DNA of 64,000 bases from Cymbomonas tetramitiformis (Eukaryota > Chlorophyta > Pyramimonadophyceae > Pyramimonadales > Pyramimonadaceae): positions 1-64,000 of the forward strand of contig LGRX02035043.1 of assembly GCA_001247695.2 (NCBI GenBank), written 5' to 3'. The notes beneath the pieces were generated by a model. The model saw only the letters and a program-made list of their open reading frames with translations. It did not search any database and was not told the origin of the DNA. Numbering within the stretch: position 1 is the first letter of the stretch; every line of letters starts with the position of its first letter. Positions 19,480-29,074 of this stretch are shown here, piece by piece. The position numbers were made by a program, and so were the translations under genes.

Positions 19480-20718
19480 TCTTTCCGATTGTCGTTCAAA
19501 ACTCGTCATTCTATCGGAATCTCTACCACTAATGGCATCGGCTAGGAATCTAGCTTCCGGCGGAGCCGTGTCGTAAGTCAATTTATAATCTGGGTCTATA
19601 TTAACTCCAAAAATGCCATAAGGATTTAGATCTTCACTTACCGCGTTTGAAAAAGTTGACGGTTCTGTGTTTCGTCTTGCCATACGAAGACCATGGTCAG
19701 CTGCAAAAGCACCTTGCACGACATCTAAACCAGTGCTCAATACATTCCCTATAGATTTCATAAGATTTAGTTTATTCACTTTATTGTTAGTTGGATATTG
19801 AAAGAACTGCGACAAGCTATGTTGATCAGGCACATACGATGATAACGTTGATTGTCTTTTCTCAGGAAAGTAATGAAATATATTTCTTTGTGAGTTTGCA
19901 GGTTTGTAAAGAGCACCGGCCGTTGTAGAATCTGTGACGGTTCTATGAATGTCATGGCGTCCACCACCAACTTGATGTGATAACGGCGATAAGAAAGGAT
20001 TAAATGTAGTACTCTTTAATTTAAACTTATCGGCCACATGTACGGCCTTGGCACCTCCTAGAGAATATCCCATTGGTTCAATGTTGTGATTTGGATATTT
20101 CTGTCTTACTTTATCAAACACATCTTCAGCACGCAAGAATGACGGTCTATTTGATTCTTGGCCACGCAGTACTGACTTGATGTCAGTGACATCCTCATTT
20201 CTATACATAGGATTGCTGGATGCCCCATGGTAAGCAACCTGCACTCTGTTGGCATCAGGATTGACAAGAACGGCAGCATCATAATTTGATAGCTCCCGAT
20301 CTAATGCAAAGTTATTGTTTGGAATCTCGTTGTTGACAAATCGTTGTGCATTGGATATAGTTTGGTCCTCAAACGAATTTGGATAGTACAAATCAGGTTG
20401 ATATTCTCGTGACCCTAAATATCCAGATGTTTGAACATGTAAAGCTTTTTCTCGGAGTTCTGGTGTGAATTGTTGTTCAATTTCAGAAGGTTGTAAGTTG
20501 ACGCTTTCACGAAAAAGGGTGTTAATCATTGGCCCGTGTTTCCGGTCGTTGTTGACGATATTTGTTTTAAAAGGGACAGTTGAAACATCTTGTGGTTTAT
20601 CCTTATATAACGTATCGTTTTTTTCGGGCTCTTTAAAGAATTTGGCAGCACTGAAAGACAAGTATGTTGGGCGACAGTAAATATTGGACTGATAGCTTTG
20701 ATTACAAGGAACTTTCAT
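19474..20718 (-). CDS. lipase/alpha-beta-hydrolase-like protein
   Basis: A 414-residue protein. The central part looks like a class-3-lipase-type alpha/beta hydrolase: a strand VQVAYHGASSN at about residue 155 and the nucleophile elbow EPMGYSLGGAKAVHVAD with G-Y-S-L-G at about 217-221. A following strand LKSTTFNPFLSP precedes candidate acid and His positions (HDIHRTVTDS). The N-terminal 130 residues and the C-terminal 130 are not recognised. A capsid-associated lipase could act on host membranes at entry or exit. That is inference from its position in the morphogenesis cluster. The stop codon lies inside a 61-bp palindrome. Confidence 0.6.
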   Translation of the reverse strand: MKVPCNQSYQSNIYCRPTYLSFSAAKFFKEPEKNDTLYKDKPQDVSTVPFKTNIVNNDRKHGPMINTLFRESVNLQPSEIEQQFTPELREKALHVQTSGYLGSREYQPDLYYPNSFEDQTISNAQRFVNNEIPNNNFALDRELSNYDAAVLVNPDANRVQVAYHGASSNPMYRNEDVTDIKSVLRGQESNRPSFLRAEDVFDKVRQKYPNHNIEPMGYSLGGAKAVHVADKFKLKSTTFNPFLSPLSHQVGGGRHDIHRTVTDSTTAGALYKPANSQRNIFHYFPEKRQSTLSSYVPDQHSLSQFFQYPTNNKVNKLNLMKSIGNVLSTGLDVVQGAFAADHGLRMARRNTEPSTFSNAVSEDLNPYGIFGVNIDPDYKLTYDTAPPEARFLADAISGRDSDRMTSFERQSERR

Positions 20719-20723
20719 TACTA

Positions 20724-21359
20724 TTAAGGATCTTTTTCCTTTTGTTTGTATGGGGATGAAACGTCTTCTCCAATAACAAAATTAACTACTTTTCTCAAGG
20801 GACTTTGTGTTGATTGGGCTCGGGTCCTGACACCTTGTGAAGCGAGACCCCCAAAAACTTTTGGATCTTGCATTTCGGGTAATTGCAACGATTCTGCGAC
20901 TGCGAGTTTCATATGTTTACCCTTTCCAGTAATCTTTGACGGTCCAGCTGCTTCAGGAGTGTCTGGTGGTATTTCTTTGTTGATTTCCTGAATTTCTTGA
21001 TCAATCGGTGTGTCTCTTACTTGTCGACTACTCTCAATAAGTTCTAAAGCCTGTTGATTTATGTCTTCTTGTGTGCTTGTCAACATAGGATTTATTGTCA
21101 TCATAGGAGTAGGCCTAGTTGTATCAATACCACTGCTATAGTCCTGAATGTCTCTCACTAATGGCTCCGTTCTTATGATTGAATCTCTCAAACTATTGTA
21201 GAACATCGCACTGTTTTGACTCGGCATCGTTATCACGTAGTTGTTTTTAGCGAGTTTTCCATATCCTCGGAACAGCGTATCTGAACTTGACCCGTTGGCA
21301 ATTCCCATCATTTTCATACAATTGCGTCTTCCGACCTCATCGGTCAGGATAGTTCTCAT
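20724..21359 (-). CDS. hypothetical virion-cluster protein
   Basis: A 211-residue hydrophilic protein with a Pro/Gln/Glu-rich, probably disordered middle (around DINQQALELIESSRQ and EINKEIPPDTPEA) and a basic C-terminus (SPYKQKEKDP). The N-terminal GRRNCMKMMGIANG has a Cys but no known motif. Not recognised. It is tightly packed between the lipase-like gene (5 bp) and the integrase (6 bp), so it is likely co-expressed with them. Confidence 0.5.
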   Translation of the reverse strand: MRTILTDEVGRRNCMKMMGIANGSSSDTLFRGYGKLAKNNYVITMPSQNSAMFYNSLRDSIIRTEPLVRDIQDYSSGIDTTRPTPMMTINPMLTSTQEDINQQALELIESSRQVRDTPIDQEIQEINKEIPPDTPEAAGPSKITGKGKHMKLAVAESLQLPEMQDPKVFGGLASQGVRTRAQSTQSPLRKVVNFVIGEDVSSPYKQKEKDP

Positions 21360-21365
21360 TATATA

Positions 21366-22679
21366 TTAACGGTTTCTTTTTTTCAACAATTTAATTTCAG
21401 GGTCAGGAATATCAACGAACTCATCCTCTTCCGATTTGTCATAGAATATCAACTGATACTTACGTTTACTTTTCCTTGATCGATTAAGCTTAAGATATCC
21501 TTTCAAAGTCTTTTGATAGTTTGGCGATTTCTTATCGCTGATGAACACATTAACTTCATAATCATCATAGTTTCTAGATGTCTTGGAAGCAGTATTACCT
21601 TCTATACCCTCTTTCTTCAACGCACGCTGAACCTTTGTCGATTGCTTGCTTTCACTATCAGTCTTGGTCCCACGAGTTTCTTTGGATGGTTTGGAAACAG
21701 GTCCTTGAACCTCTTTCAGTTCTCTTGGTTTGTATTGTCGGCTTAAGGTATCACCGTCACCGTCCTCTATCACGAAAGACAAACCCTTTCTACTTCGCAC
21801 TTTATACACCTGCGAAGACCATGTTTGACTCTCTTTATCAAATGTCTTCTTAGTCACACGCAATCGAACTCGATCACCGGGCTTGATATCTAATTTTTGT
21901 AATAGTTTGGCAGTTTGATTGCGTTTCAACAAGACACTTCTGATAACACGATTCTTATTCATGTCATCGGGTGGAGTGTCGTTGATATTACCTTGGTTTG
22001 TTGTTCCATTGTAGTTATCCACAATATTATCGAGATAATCCACCCAATTGCTCTTGCCAGTGGATGCAAAAACCTTTTGCAATTTGCTTTTTAATGTCCT
22101 ATTGAATCTTTCAATCTTTCCTTGACGAGAGTGGTCCTCAGCTTGAGACGTGTAATGTTTGATACCCTTTTGTTTCAATAATTCTTGAACTGGTTTGTTT
22201 GTAAATTCAGATCCTAAATCGGTTGTAAGGGTTTTCATTTTGGTTTCGGTTATCAATCGTTTCATAGCGGGAACTATGCCTTCAACGTCCTCCGATCTTT
22301 TATTGTTTTTATCCCTCACCGTTTTACTTTTTAATGGAATGGCATAAGCTTTGGTTGTGTTAATGTTAATCGCAGTCAGAATCACGGCGTTCCCTTTGTT
22401 CACCGACTTTTCTTTTGGCAGAAACGCGAGATCGGCTTGGATGCTGTTTTTCCCAACAGGTGCGTAGATTGGAAAATAATCCTTACGAGATACCCTTTTA
22501 GGTTGTGCCAAAACTTGTGATGTCTCAGTCTTGGAAATAGCAGATTTGACCTGAGACTCTGTGACTTTATAACCTTGTGCCTTAAGCTTTTTGGTGAATG
22601 CATTGGCACCGCTCATTCCGATCTTCGGGTCCAGATATAATTCTTGGAGTCTACTCTCAGATATTGGTTTACTTGTCAT
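21366..22679 (-). CDS. retroviral-type integrase (rve/DDE)
   Basis: A 437-residue protein, taking the ATG at 22679 (MTSKPISES) rather than an in-frame upstream ATG, because the upstream codons run into the divergent promoter. The catalytic core has the first Asp in SIQADLAFLP, the second in TLTTDLGSEF and the Glu in RQGKIERFNRTLK. The last two are spaced D-35-E as in retroviral and Polinton integrases. An SH3-like/chromodomain-type tail follows (KPGDRVRLRVTKK, then VYKVRSRKGLSFVIED), and then a basic C-terminus. It inserts the linear viral DNA into the host and should generate the 6-bp duplication seen at the ends of this element. It is divergent from the gene at 22710. Confidence 0.88.
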   Translation of the reverse strand: MTSKPISESRLQELYLDPKIGMSGANAFTKKLKAQGYKVTESQVKSAISKTETSQVLAQPKRVSRKDYFPIYAPVGKNSIQADLAFLPKEKSVNKGNAVILTAININTTKAYAIPLKSKTVRDKNNKRSEDVEGIVPAMKRLITETKMKTLTTDLGSEFTNKPVQELLKQKGIKHYTSQAEDHSRQGKIERFNRTLKSKLQKVFASTGKSNWVDYLDNIVDNYNGTTNQGNINDTPPDDMNKNRVIRSVLLKRNQTAKLLQKLDIKPGDRVRLRVTKKTFDKESQTWSSQVYKVRSRKGLSFVIEDGDGDTLSRQYKPRELKEVQGPVSKPSKETRGTKTDSESKQSTKVQRALKKEGIEGNTASKTSRNYDDYEVNVFISDKKSPNYQKTLKGYLKLNRSRKSKRKYQLIFYDKSEEDEFVDIPDPEIKLLKKRNR

Positions 22680-22709
22680 ACTATATAATAGTGTTACATA
22701 TAGTATACA
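22680..22709. promoter_or_regulatory. divergent promoter region with TAGTATA-type motifs
   Basis: The 30-bp gap between the integrase and the plus-strand gene contains CTATATAATAG and TAGTATAC next to the ATG. Similar TAGTATA or AGTATA sequences lie within about 25 bp of most PLV start codons (for example at 15996, 16465, 16799, 26925 and 27390). This suggests a shared short viral promoter or initiator element. Confidence 0.45.
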
Positions 22710-22988
22710 ATGACTTATCAAATCAAAGCTTACACAAAAAGTCAAGCACGGAAACTCGGTGTGAAGATTAGCCCATCAAATAATCATAGCAAAAAGATTG
22801 ATGTTTTCAAGGATGGTAAACTGGTCGCTCAAGTGGGTCAGCGTGGTGCTTCTGATTATCCAACATACATGGCCACTAAGGGTAAAGAGTATGCCGATGA
22901 ACGACGTCGGTTGTACAAAATTAGACACAAGAAAGACCGCAATGTCGTCGGTAGCAATGGATACTATGCAGATCGATTATTATGGTAG
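22710..22988 (+). CDS. small conserved viral protein (DUF5754-like)
   Basis: A 92-residue basic protein with the pattern YQIKAYTKSQARKLGV, KKIDVFKDGKLVAQVG, DYPTYMATKGKEYAD and the C-terminal RKVVGSNGYYADRLLW-type ending (here RNVVGSNGYYADRLLW). Small proteins with this ending occur in algal giant viruses, virophages and PLVs. Their function is unknown; the basic, compact form suggests nucleic-acid binding. It is convergent with the DNA polymerase gene and separated from it by a 61-bp palindrome. Confidence 0.65.
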   Translation: MTYQIKAYTKSQARKLGVKISPSNNHSKKIDVFKDGKLVAQVGQRGASDYPTYMATKGKEYADERRRLYKIRHKKDRNVVGSNGYYADRLLW

Positions 22989-23049
22989 CGTTAAATGTTT
23001 CCAAAACAATAATATATATAATATAATTCAAATCTGGCAACATTTAACG
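22989..23049. repeat. 61-bp palindromic repeat, internal copy 2
   Basis: Arms CGTTAAATGTTTCC and GGCAACATTTAACG around AT core AATAATATATATAATATAAT. It exactly fills the gap between two convergent genes (stop at 22988 and polymerase stop at 23053). It is suited to act as a bidirectional terminator. Confidence 0.9.
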
Positions 23050-23052
23050 CTT

Positions 23053-26000
23053 TTACGACAATGGCAAAATGTCCCATGTCGTCCAATCAATGTTTCCTTT
23101 GTCATAACTGAAATTAAATGTCTTGGATTCCGATCTGACTTCTAACCCTAATGGCAACAATCTGTGATTGTTGCTTTTTGATTGATGTCTGATAACAAGG
23201 TTACTCATTTTGACTGGGTCGTTCCTTTGATTTAAAATCATATTTTTCATAACATCATGATTGATATGTTCTAAGTTTTCAGTACTCAAAGAGAAACCTT
23301 TTATCTTGGTCATACAATATTCATCGGCGAACTTCAGGCTGTATGACTTTGGTCCAGTGCTCAGGAATTCAATACACTTACCATGTTCTTTTTCCAATCC
23401 TTGAAGCTCACACTTAAGATAACCTAACCATGGTTGTCGATAACCAGTACCGTGATATATATGATGATTCTCTTTTGTTTCTATATATATAATAGAATCA
23501 GTATCAAAGTATAATACGTTTGAGAACCCGGTGGCTTCTATCAGCTCGTACAATTTCAATCGTCCATAGCTGGTTATGAACGCGGCCAACACCTCGTTCG
23601 TTGAAAACCTTGTATCGGCATACACATCAGAATTCTCCGTAAAATTCATCAATACCATCTCATTCTCTTCAGATCCAATAAACTCATATTTACAATCGTA
23701 CCTTTTATTACTGATTGTATTGTAGAACTCACCTGGGTTCTGAATGACCTTACTTTTAGCTTTATTGGATCGTTCACCGAGTTTTCCATATAATATATTT
23801 TGCATGTCTTTAGCAACTTGTCTCATACCTGGATTGTATTTGATGTTTCGTTTGTCTAACTTGATACCTTCATGAAATTCAAAGTCTTTTATGAATGTAT
23901 CGATGTCACCCTCAGGTGGTCCTGACGATTCAGTCTTAAGTTTCAAAAACTTATCAATGTATGCACCGAACAAATCAGTTGTAGTCTCCTTCCAATGTTT
24001 AATTTCATAGATGTCAAGAATCTTATATCCCTTTTCAATAGCCTTCTCCAATTCCACCGTGGTCCATGTTCCGACCATTTCATACAACGGAAAGATCAAT
24101 TTATTGGTCACGTGTGGTAACACACCAAACTTCAAATGTTTATTTGGTAGTATCTTACATTTAATCAATCCAAAGTATCCATGAATATCAAGGGATTTAA
24201 CATCTCTAATGATTTCTGGATGACCCTTCGGAAACCGTTTGGTCTTCATTACCGAAGGATACATAGAGTTGAAGTCTTGATATCTGATATATTCATCGTC
24301 TTTGCATTTATAAAACAACTTGCCTAAATCAACTCTGGCCCCATGATAGGAGTTTCTATCATGAATGGGAGAAGCCAACTTTTGTCTATCTAAGAATGCA
24401 TTTCCAACTTCAGAATTTTTCAATTGAGCGACTTGTATATCCCATTCCGATTCCCATGTATATACAAGATTATAGCCAGCTCCCTTGATGTCCTGTAATC
24501 GTTTCATGGTTTGACGATGGACTTCGCCAAATGTCATACCCGATCGCCGACCTTGTTGATATTGAATATCATGTTTATGATACTTTGTAAGATCAGCATG
24601 AAACCAACTTCCAAGGAATTCATAAACGGTGTTTGTATCCTTATCATAACCATCAATATACATATGTAAATCTTTGAGTTTATAATTCCGTTTACCATCC
24701 AAATCTATGACAAGCTTCGCCGACGTTGTGTGTACTATATAATCCAACCATTGATTCTCTTTGATAGAGGCATTCTGAGATTTGGTCAGTGATTGTAGTA
24801 TACCCACAGAATTCTCCGGCATACATTCATGTCGCCATATGTTGACAGCCAGTTGTGCTAGTGTCAGATAACTGAAGGGGTCAAATTTGCTATCGGTAAT
24901 CTTCAGAAAACAATCTCTGAAATCGAAGACAGCTCGTCGAAGAATCGTAACATCGTCATGGCAATATCGTGCAATCTCTTTTGGATTTTCAAATATAAAA
25001 CACTTACTCTTTTTCTCATGCCACCATTTGTATAATTTTTGATAAGCTTCAGGTTGTAAGATTTCTGGATTGTAATATTTGATATCGGGATAAAGACCCA
25101 TGTAGTGTTCGTTCTCTTTTGTATTGAAAAGATGTGGATAATATCCCTTCGTGATTTCATGTTCAAAGCCGAACATTTCCGGAAGGGAATGCAATGGTCT
25201 TGTCATAAACATATATGAATCAATAAATCTTACATTTCCAATTCTCATACATAGAATGTCTGCACCTGTATATAATATATCTTGTGGAGGCTTTCTTTGG
25301 ACATTGATGATGTGTTCTACTATTAATCGGAAATCGAAGCGACTCCCGCAATGGGCAACGAAGGTATGATTATCATGTTTTTTGAGATATACCCATTCCA
25401 GAAAGTCATCTATTGTTTTGTGAATGACAAACGAACCGTCGTGATATTGGCTCTCGCAATGATTAACAATCAATCTGCCGTTGTCATTCATTGTTTCAAA
25501 ATCAAAACAAACAATGGTTTTATAGTCCAATATGGGTTTCGGTTGAACTTTTGTCATGTAACACTTATGCTCATGCACATTACAAACGATCTTACAATTA
25601 GGACATGACTTGTATCCACATATATGTTTCTCATTGGGATTAAATATAACATTGCACGTCTTACATTTGTGAACCTTATCACATGTTATCAGTTCGGTAT
25701 GAAGATTGTAGCAGTCCTGATTCATGAACTTACGATTGCAAATTTCACAATGATGCCATTGTTTGTTTCCAGGTGTTAATCGTGTTTCTTTGTTTGCAAA
25801 GATACATCTTTGAGACTTGCATTGTGGACACGATGGTCGATAAGTCTTGCCTCGAAAACAATCGATACGTGTAATCGGTTCATAGTGATTGTCATGTAAG
25901 AGTATGTGATAACTATCGTTGTAACTTGAATAGTCATTGTGTTCGTTAAAGTACGGCGGGTAAAACATGATCGGGTCTCCATCAAAACGGTCCGTGATAC

Positions 26001-26925
26001 CCCACACAAATATGTTAATTTCATAATGTTTTTCTAAAATAGAAAAGTCTTCTATATTGATTCCATTTTCATCCTTTTTCGGAAACAATTTCAAACGCAG
26101 CTGATTAGATATCGTTGTAATATTGCCTTTATGATTGCTAGCATCTCTTTTGAGTTGCTTCCACTTGTTTTCGTATTGATTCTTTTTAATAAGATTATCA
26201 CTCAACATCTTATCCAATTTTCGTTTCCTATGTAAGAGTTCCAAAGATTTAATACCACAATTGTTTTTAGATTCTATCTTAATCACACATTGTTTCAATC
26301 GTAATTCTACACCATTCTTCGGAGCTGCCATGCAACGAGAGCCTTTACCTTCCGGTGGTTTAGAAGAGTAATATTCAACTTCGATATCTTTGGCAACCTC
26401 GACAGACTTTTTGCTGCTATCACCGCCTTTGGGTGACTGTAACATTTCTTCAAATTTCACCATCACATCTTCGCGATCTGAACCTTTGACCCACTTGGAT
26501 GTGGTCCCATCCTCGAACACAGCTCTCATCGAAATTTGTTCAATTCCCTTTGTCTTTTCGGGTAACCAATAGTTTAAACTGCTACCATCGGGACCAGCTC
26601 TTTCAAGAAACGTTGTAAAGGGAACCTTAAGTTTTTCAACATCGGTGCTGAATTTCTTGATATGTCTTTTTGAATCTCCGACGGTATACTTATTGATTTC
26701 ATCGGTTCTACGTTGTTCTTTGACAGGTTTCTTACCTTGCTTTTTCCATTGAAGTCTTGTAACTTTACCAACCTTCTCTTTTGATTTCCGATACTTCTTC
26801 TTGTAATCACGTACAGCTTTCGTTTGATCTTCACCTGTTAGGTTTTTATCTTGTAAATCTTGCCAATCGTCGGTTGTAAGCTTATGCCGAGCCATAGGAT
26901 TTTGCTTTCTCAATTTAGGGGGCAT
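23053..26925 (-). CDS. pPolB: protein-primed family B DNA polymerase
   Basis: A 1290-residue protein. The basic N-terminus (1-90) may hold the terminal-protein function. At about 360-455 lie several C2H2/CxxC zinc motifs (CPQC, CEIC, CKTC, CPNC). The 3'-5' exonuclease follows: Exo I CFDFETMND at about 465, Exo II region AHCGSRFDFR at about 525, Exo III YCHDDVTILRR at about 655. The polymerase motifs are DFNSMYPSVM at about 888, NILYGKLGERSN at about 1041, YFDTDSIIY at about 1141 and a KSYSL motif near the C-terminus. All catalytic Asp residues are present. An N-terminal segment with NNCGIKS (about 221) and LLHDNHYEPI (about 342) could be an OTU-type cysteine protease relic. It replicates the linear genome from its TIR ends. 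Confidence 0.9.
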   Translation of the reverse strand: MPPKLRKQNPMARHKLTTDDWQDLQDKNLTGEDQTKAVRDYKKKYRKSKEKVGKVTRLQWKKQGKKPVKEQRRTDEINKYTVGDSKRHIKKFSTDVEKLKVPFTTFLERAGPDGSSLNYWLPEKTKGIEQISMRAVFEDGTTSKWVKGSDREDVMVKFEEMLQSPKGGDSSKKSVEVAKDIEVEYYSSKPPEGKGSRCMAAPKNGVELRLKQCVIKIESKNNCGIKSLELLHRKRKLDKMLSDNLIKKNQYENKWKQLKRDASNHKGNITTISNQLRLKLFPKKDENGINIEDFSILEKHYEINIFVWGITDRFDGDPIMFYPPYFNEHNDYSSYNDSYHILLHDNHYEPITRIDCFRGKTYRPSCPQCKSQRCIFANKETRLTPGNKQWHHCEICNRKFMNQDCYNLHTELITCDKVHKCKTCNVIFNPNEKHICGYKSCPNCKIVCNVHEHKCYMTKVQPKPILDYKTIVCFDFETMNDNGRLIVNHCESQYHDGSFVIHKTIDDFLEWVYLKKHDNHTFVAHCGSRFDFRLIVEHIINVQRKPPQDILYTGADILCMRIGNVRFIDSYMFMTRPLHSLPEMFGFEHEITKGYYPHLFNTKENEHYMGLYPDIKYYNPEILQPEAYQKLYKWWHEKKSKCFIFENPKEIARYCHDDVTILRRAVFDFRDCFLKITDSKFDPFSYLTLAQLAVNIWRHECMPENSVGILQSLTKSQNASIKENQWLDYIVHTTSAKLVIDLDGKRNYKLKDLHMYIDGYDKDTNTVYEFLGSWFHADLTKYHKHDIQYQQGRRSGMTFGEVHRQTMKRLQDIKGAGYNLVYTWESEWDIQVAQLKNSEVGNAFLDRQKLASPIHDRNSYHGARVDLGKLFYKCKDDEYIRYQDFNSMYPSVMKTKRFPKGHPEIIRDVKSLDIHGYFGLIKCKILPNKHLKFGVLPHVTNKLIFPLYEMVGTWTTVELEKAIEKGYKILDIYEIKHWKETTTDLFGAYIDKFLKLKTESSGPPEGDIDTFIKDFEFHEGIKLDKRNIKYNPGMRQVAKDMQNILYGKLGERSNKAKSKVIQNPGEFYNTISNKRYDCKYEFIGSEENEMVLMNFTENSDVYADTRFSTNEVLAAFITSYGRLKLYELIEATGFSNVLYFDTDSIIYIETKENHHIYHGTGYRQPWLGYLKCELQGLEKEHGKCIEFLSTGPKSYSLKFADEYCMTKIKGFSLSTENLEHINHDVMKNMILNQRNDPVKMSNLVIRHQSKSNNHRLLPLGLEVRSESKTFNFSYDKGNIDWTTWDILPLS

Positions 26926-26943
26926 CTTCCTATACTATATAAA

Positions 26944-27390
26944 TTATATTTTTGTGACGTCCGCTGCTCGGCGTTTTTCACGCCTCATTTGTTTTTTCAT
27001 TTTGATACGCTTTTCAATATTATCAACGGCTTTACGATAATTGCCAACACCCGTATATTCTGCATTAGATCGTTGAAATACTGGGTCACCCGTTATTGTA
27101 CCAGTGCTCGTTTTGTCTAACGGTGCTACCATAATCGGTGCTATTCTTCGTGGGGCTTTAGTCGGTAAGGCAGGGTCCTTTATTGGCTGCTGGTAAATTG
27201 GTTGACCGCTAGGAGTACCGTGGTCTAAGGCGGTTCTACTTTTGTTTGATGTCTTCTTGACAACCGGACGACCACGCAAGCTTTTCAATTTATCTCCTTG
27301 TGACATCTTACCCTTCTTTTTGATTCCGTGTTCTTGTCTATATTCTTGAGCACATTGCCTTAGTTTTGTAATCCAAGCCTCCTTGGTCAT
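26944..27390 (-). CDS. basic hypothetical protein
   Basis: A 148-residue, very basic protein. It starts MTKEAWITKLRQCAQEYR, a helix also seen at the start of several small algal virus proteins. It has a Lys-rich segment (IKKKGKMSQGDK), a Pro-rich middle and a basic C-terminal helix (EKRIKMKKQMRREKRRA). Not recognised. It may condense DNA in the virion or act in replication. It lies 18 bp from the polymerase on the same strand. Its ATG is preceded by a TAGTATA motif. Confidence 0.5.
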   Translation of the reverse strand: MTKEAWITKLRQCAQEYRQEHGIKKKGKMSQGDKLKSLRGRPVVKKTSNKSRTALDHGTPSGQPIYQQPIKDPALPTKAPRRIAPIMVAPLDKTSTGTITGDPVFQRSNAEYTGVGNYRKAVDNIEKRIKMKKQMRREKRRAADVTKI

Positions 27391-27420
27391 GTATATATAT
27401 ACTATACTAATATAAAATCA

Positions 27421-27481
27421 CGCAAAATGTTTCCCGATCACTAATATATATAATATAATTCAATTCTGGAAACATTTAACG
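27421..27481. repeat. 61-bp palindromic repeat, internal copy 3
   Basis: Arms CGCAAAATGTTTCCC and GGAAACATTTAACG around CTAATATATATAATATAATT. It lies in the divergent intergenic region between the basic protein (start 27390) and the gene at 27547. A pure terminator role therefore does not explain all copies. Confidence 0.88.
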
Positions 27482-27546
27482 TTTTTTTGATTGTCGTGGG
27501 TCAGATCAAGAAATATTATTTTCTTAGGGTATCTTATAGTTACTTA

Positions 27547-28023
27547 ATGCCAGTTAAAGGAGAGAAGATTACCGATAGTGCAACATTGGAACGCCTTGCG
27601 AAAATGAGGGAGAAAGCTCTTGCAACTCGCCAAGCCAAAGCCAAACAAAAACAAGATGTCAAGATGGCCGAACAACTTAAGGAATCTCAAAAAGTTGCCG
27701 ACGCACAAGAAACCATCATGAAAGCTACAATTAAACCTATTCCCGAACCCGAAAAGCAACCCGAAGAATCAATCTCGGAACCGGAAGTAGAACATGTCAT
27801 TGTCAAGAAACCAAAAGCCCCTAAGAAGAAACCGAAAAAGCAGGTAGTCATCGTTGAATCTGATAGCTCTCAATCGGAAGAAGAGCCTGAAGTGATCGTT
27901 AGGAAGTCTACTAGACGAAAGCAAAGCCGAGTTGAATCGCAATCACCACAACCTCGTAAGAAAGACGCGGAAATGGACCCGGGTTATGATAAGGCTTACT
28001 CTAGTCTATTTCTATCGTTATAA
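27547..28023 (+). CDS. charged, probably disordered protein upstream of the ATPase
   Basis: A 158-residue protein, taking the ATG at 27547 (MPVKGEKITDS) because upstream in-frame codons precede any plausible promoter spacing. It has a Lys/Ala-rich coiled-coil-like helix (EKALATRQAKAKQKQD), then Pro/Glu/Lys repeats (IPEPEKQPEES, KKPKAPKKKPKK), a Ser/Glu run (SDSSQSEEEPE) and a basic segment. The composition resembles scaffolding or DNA-condensing proteins. Not recognised. Only 3 bp separate it from the ATPase start, so the two are likely co-expressed. Confidence 0.5.
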   Translation: MPVKGEKITDSATLERLAKMREKALATRQAKAKQKQDVKMAEQLKESQKVADAQETIMKATIKPIPEPEKQPEESISEPEVEHVIVKKPKAPKKKPKKQVVIVESDSSQSEEEPEVIVRKSTRRKQSRVESQSPQPRKKDAEMDPGYDKAYSSLFLSL

Positions 28024-28026
28024 TAT

Positions 28027-28962
28027 ATGCAGTTTCAGAAACTCAAAGATAAATCATATGATATTCAAGTACCAACGAGTTCAGCGTTTCCGATAGACAC
28101 AAGTGACGATTTTATAAATTTGCATGGTGTCATCTTGGCCTGTGCGAAACGTGGAACGGGCAAATCTTGTAGTCTTACACACCTATTACGATTGATGAAA
28201 CAAAACAATGCTTTAGACCGACTCATACTCGTATCTCCCACCTATCATAACAACATGCATTATTACAAAGACTTACCGCTTGATGAAGGTGATGTATTAG
28301 AGCCTACCATCGATGTCCCCCAACAGATTGAAGGTATCCTTGATACCGAAGCTCAAGAGTACGATGAATATCAAGAGAAGATGGAACGGTATAAGAAGTT
28401 AATGAAAATGTTAAACAATCATAATATCAGTGTGTATGAGATTCCCGGTGAATTGATGTTGGAATTTGGGGACGAGAATGGTAATATACTTCCTCCACAA
28501 CACAAGTATGGTGGCAAACGGCCAGTAATCGCTGCCTTCTTTGATGATACACAAGATACCGACATGATGAGACCTTCAAGTAAGCTAAGCAACATGGTCA
28601 TCAAACACAGACATCTTGGAAAGCTTAAGGACGGGGCCCTTGGAGTGTCCCTGCTCTTCGCCACACAAAATTACACGAGCTCGAGTGGCGGCCTCTTAAA
28701 ATCAATAAGAGGTAATCTCACACATATGCTAGTTTTTAGAAATAAGAATCAAAAAGAGATTGATAAGATCGGCGAGGAGGTCGGTGGGGAGATTCCGATC
28801 GAGGAATTCAACTCGGTGTACAATCAAGCTATACAAGGGCCTCACGATTTCCTTTTTGTCGATCTGCATCGCAAACCAAATCACCCGAGTATGTTCCGAA
28901 GAAACTTCAATGAATGGATTGTTCCAAGTCAAGTAGACCAAAAAAATCCCGCCATATCTTAA
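28027..28962 (+). CDS. genome-packaging ATPase (FtsK/HerA, A32-like)
   Basis: A 311-residue protein with Walker A CAKRGTGKSCSL at about residues 39-50, Walker B IAAFFDDTQDTD at about 170-181 and the sensor-type Gln in FATQNYTSS at about 214. This is the pattern of the A32-like packaging ATPases of PLVs, virophages and large DNA viruses. It pumps the viral genome into the preformed capsid. It is one of the few plus-strand genes of the element and lies directly after the charged protein at 27547. Confidence 0.87.
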   Translation: MQFQKLKDKSYDIQVPTSSAFPIDTSDDFINLHGVILACAKRGTGKSCSLTHLLRLMKQNNALDRLILVSPTYHNNMHYYKDLPLDEGDVLEPTIDVPQQIEGILDTEAQEYDEYQEKMERYKKLMKMLNNHNISVYEIPGELMLEFGDENGNILPPQHKYGGKRPVIAAFFDDTQDTDMMRPSSKLSNMVIKHRHLGKLKDGALGVSLLFATQNYTSSSGGLLKSIRGNLTHMLVFRNKNQKEIDKIGEEVGGEIPIEEFNSVYNQAIQGPHDFLFVDLHRKPNHPSMFRRNFNEWIVPSQVDQKNPAIS

Positions 28963-29074
28963 GCTCTTCAATGTCAATTGTCGGACGGTCCTTGAGCTCT
29001 AATTGATATTTCATAAAATATATTTTATCTTGAAGTTCTTTTGGTAAATCATAAAATGTCGTTGGCATCAGATA

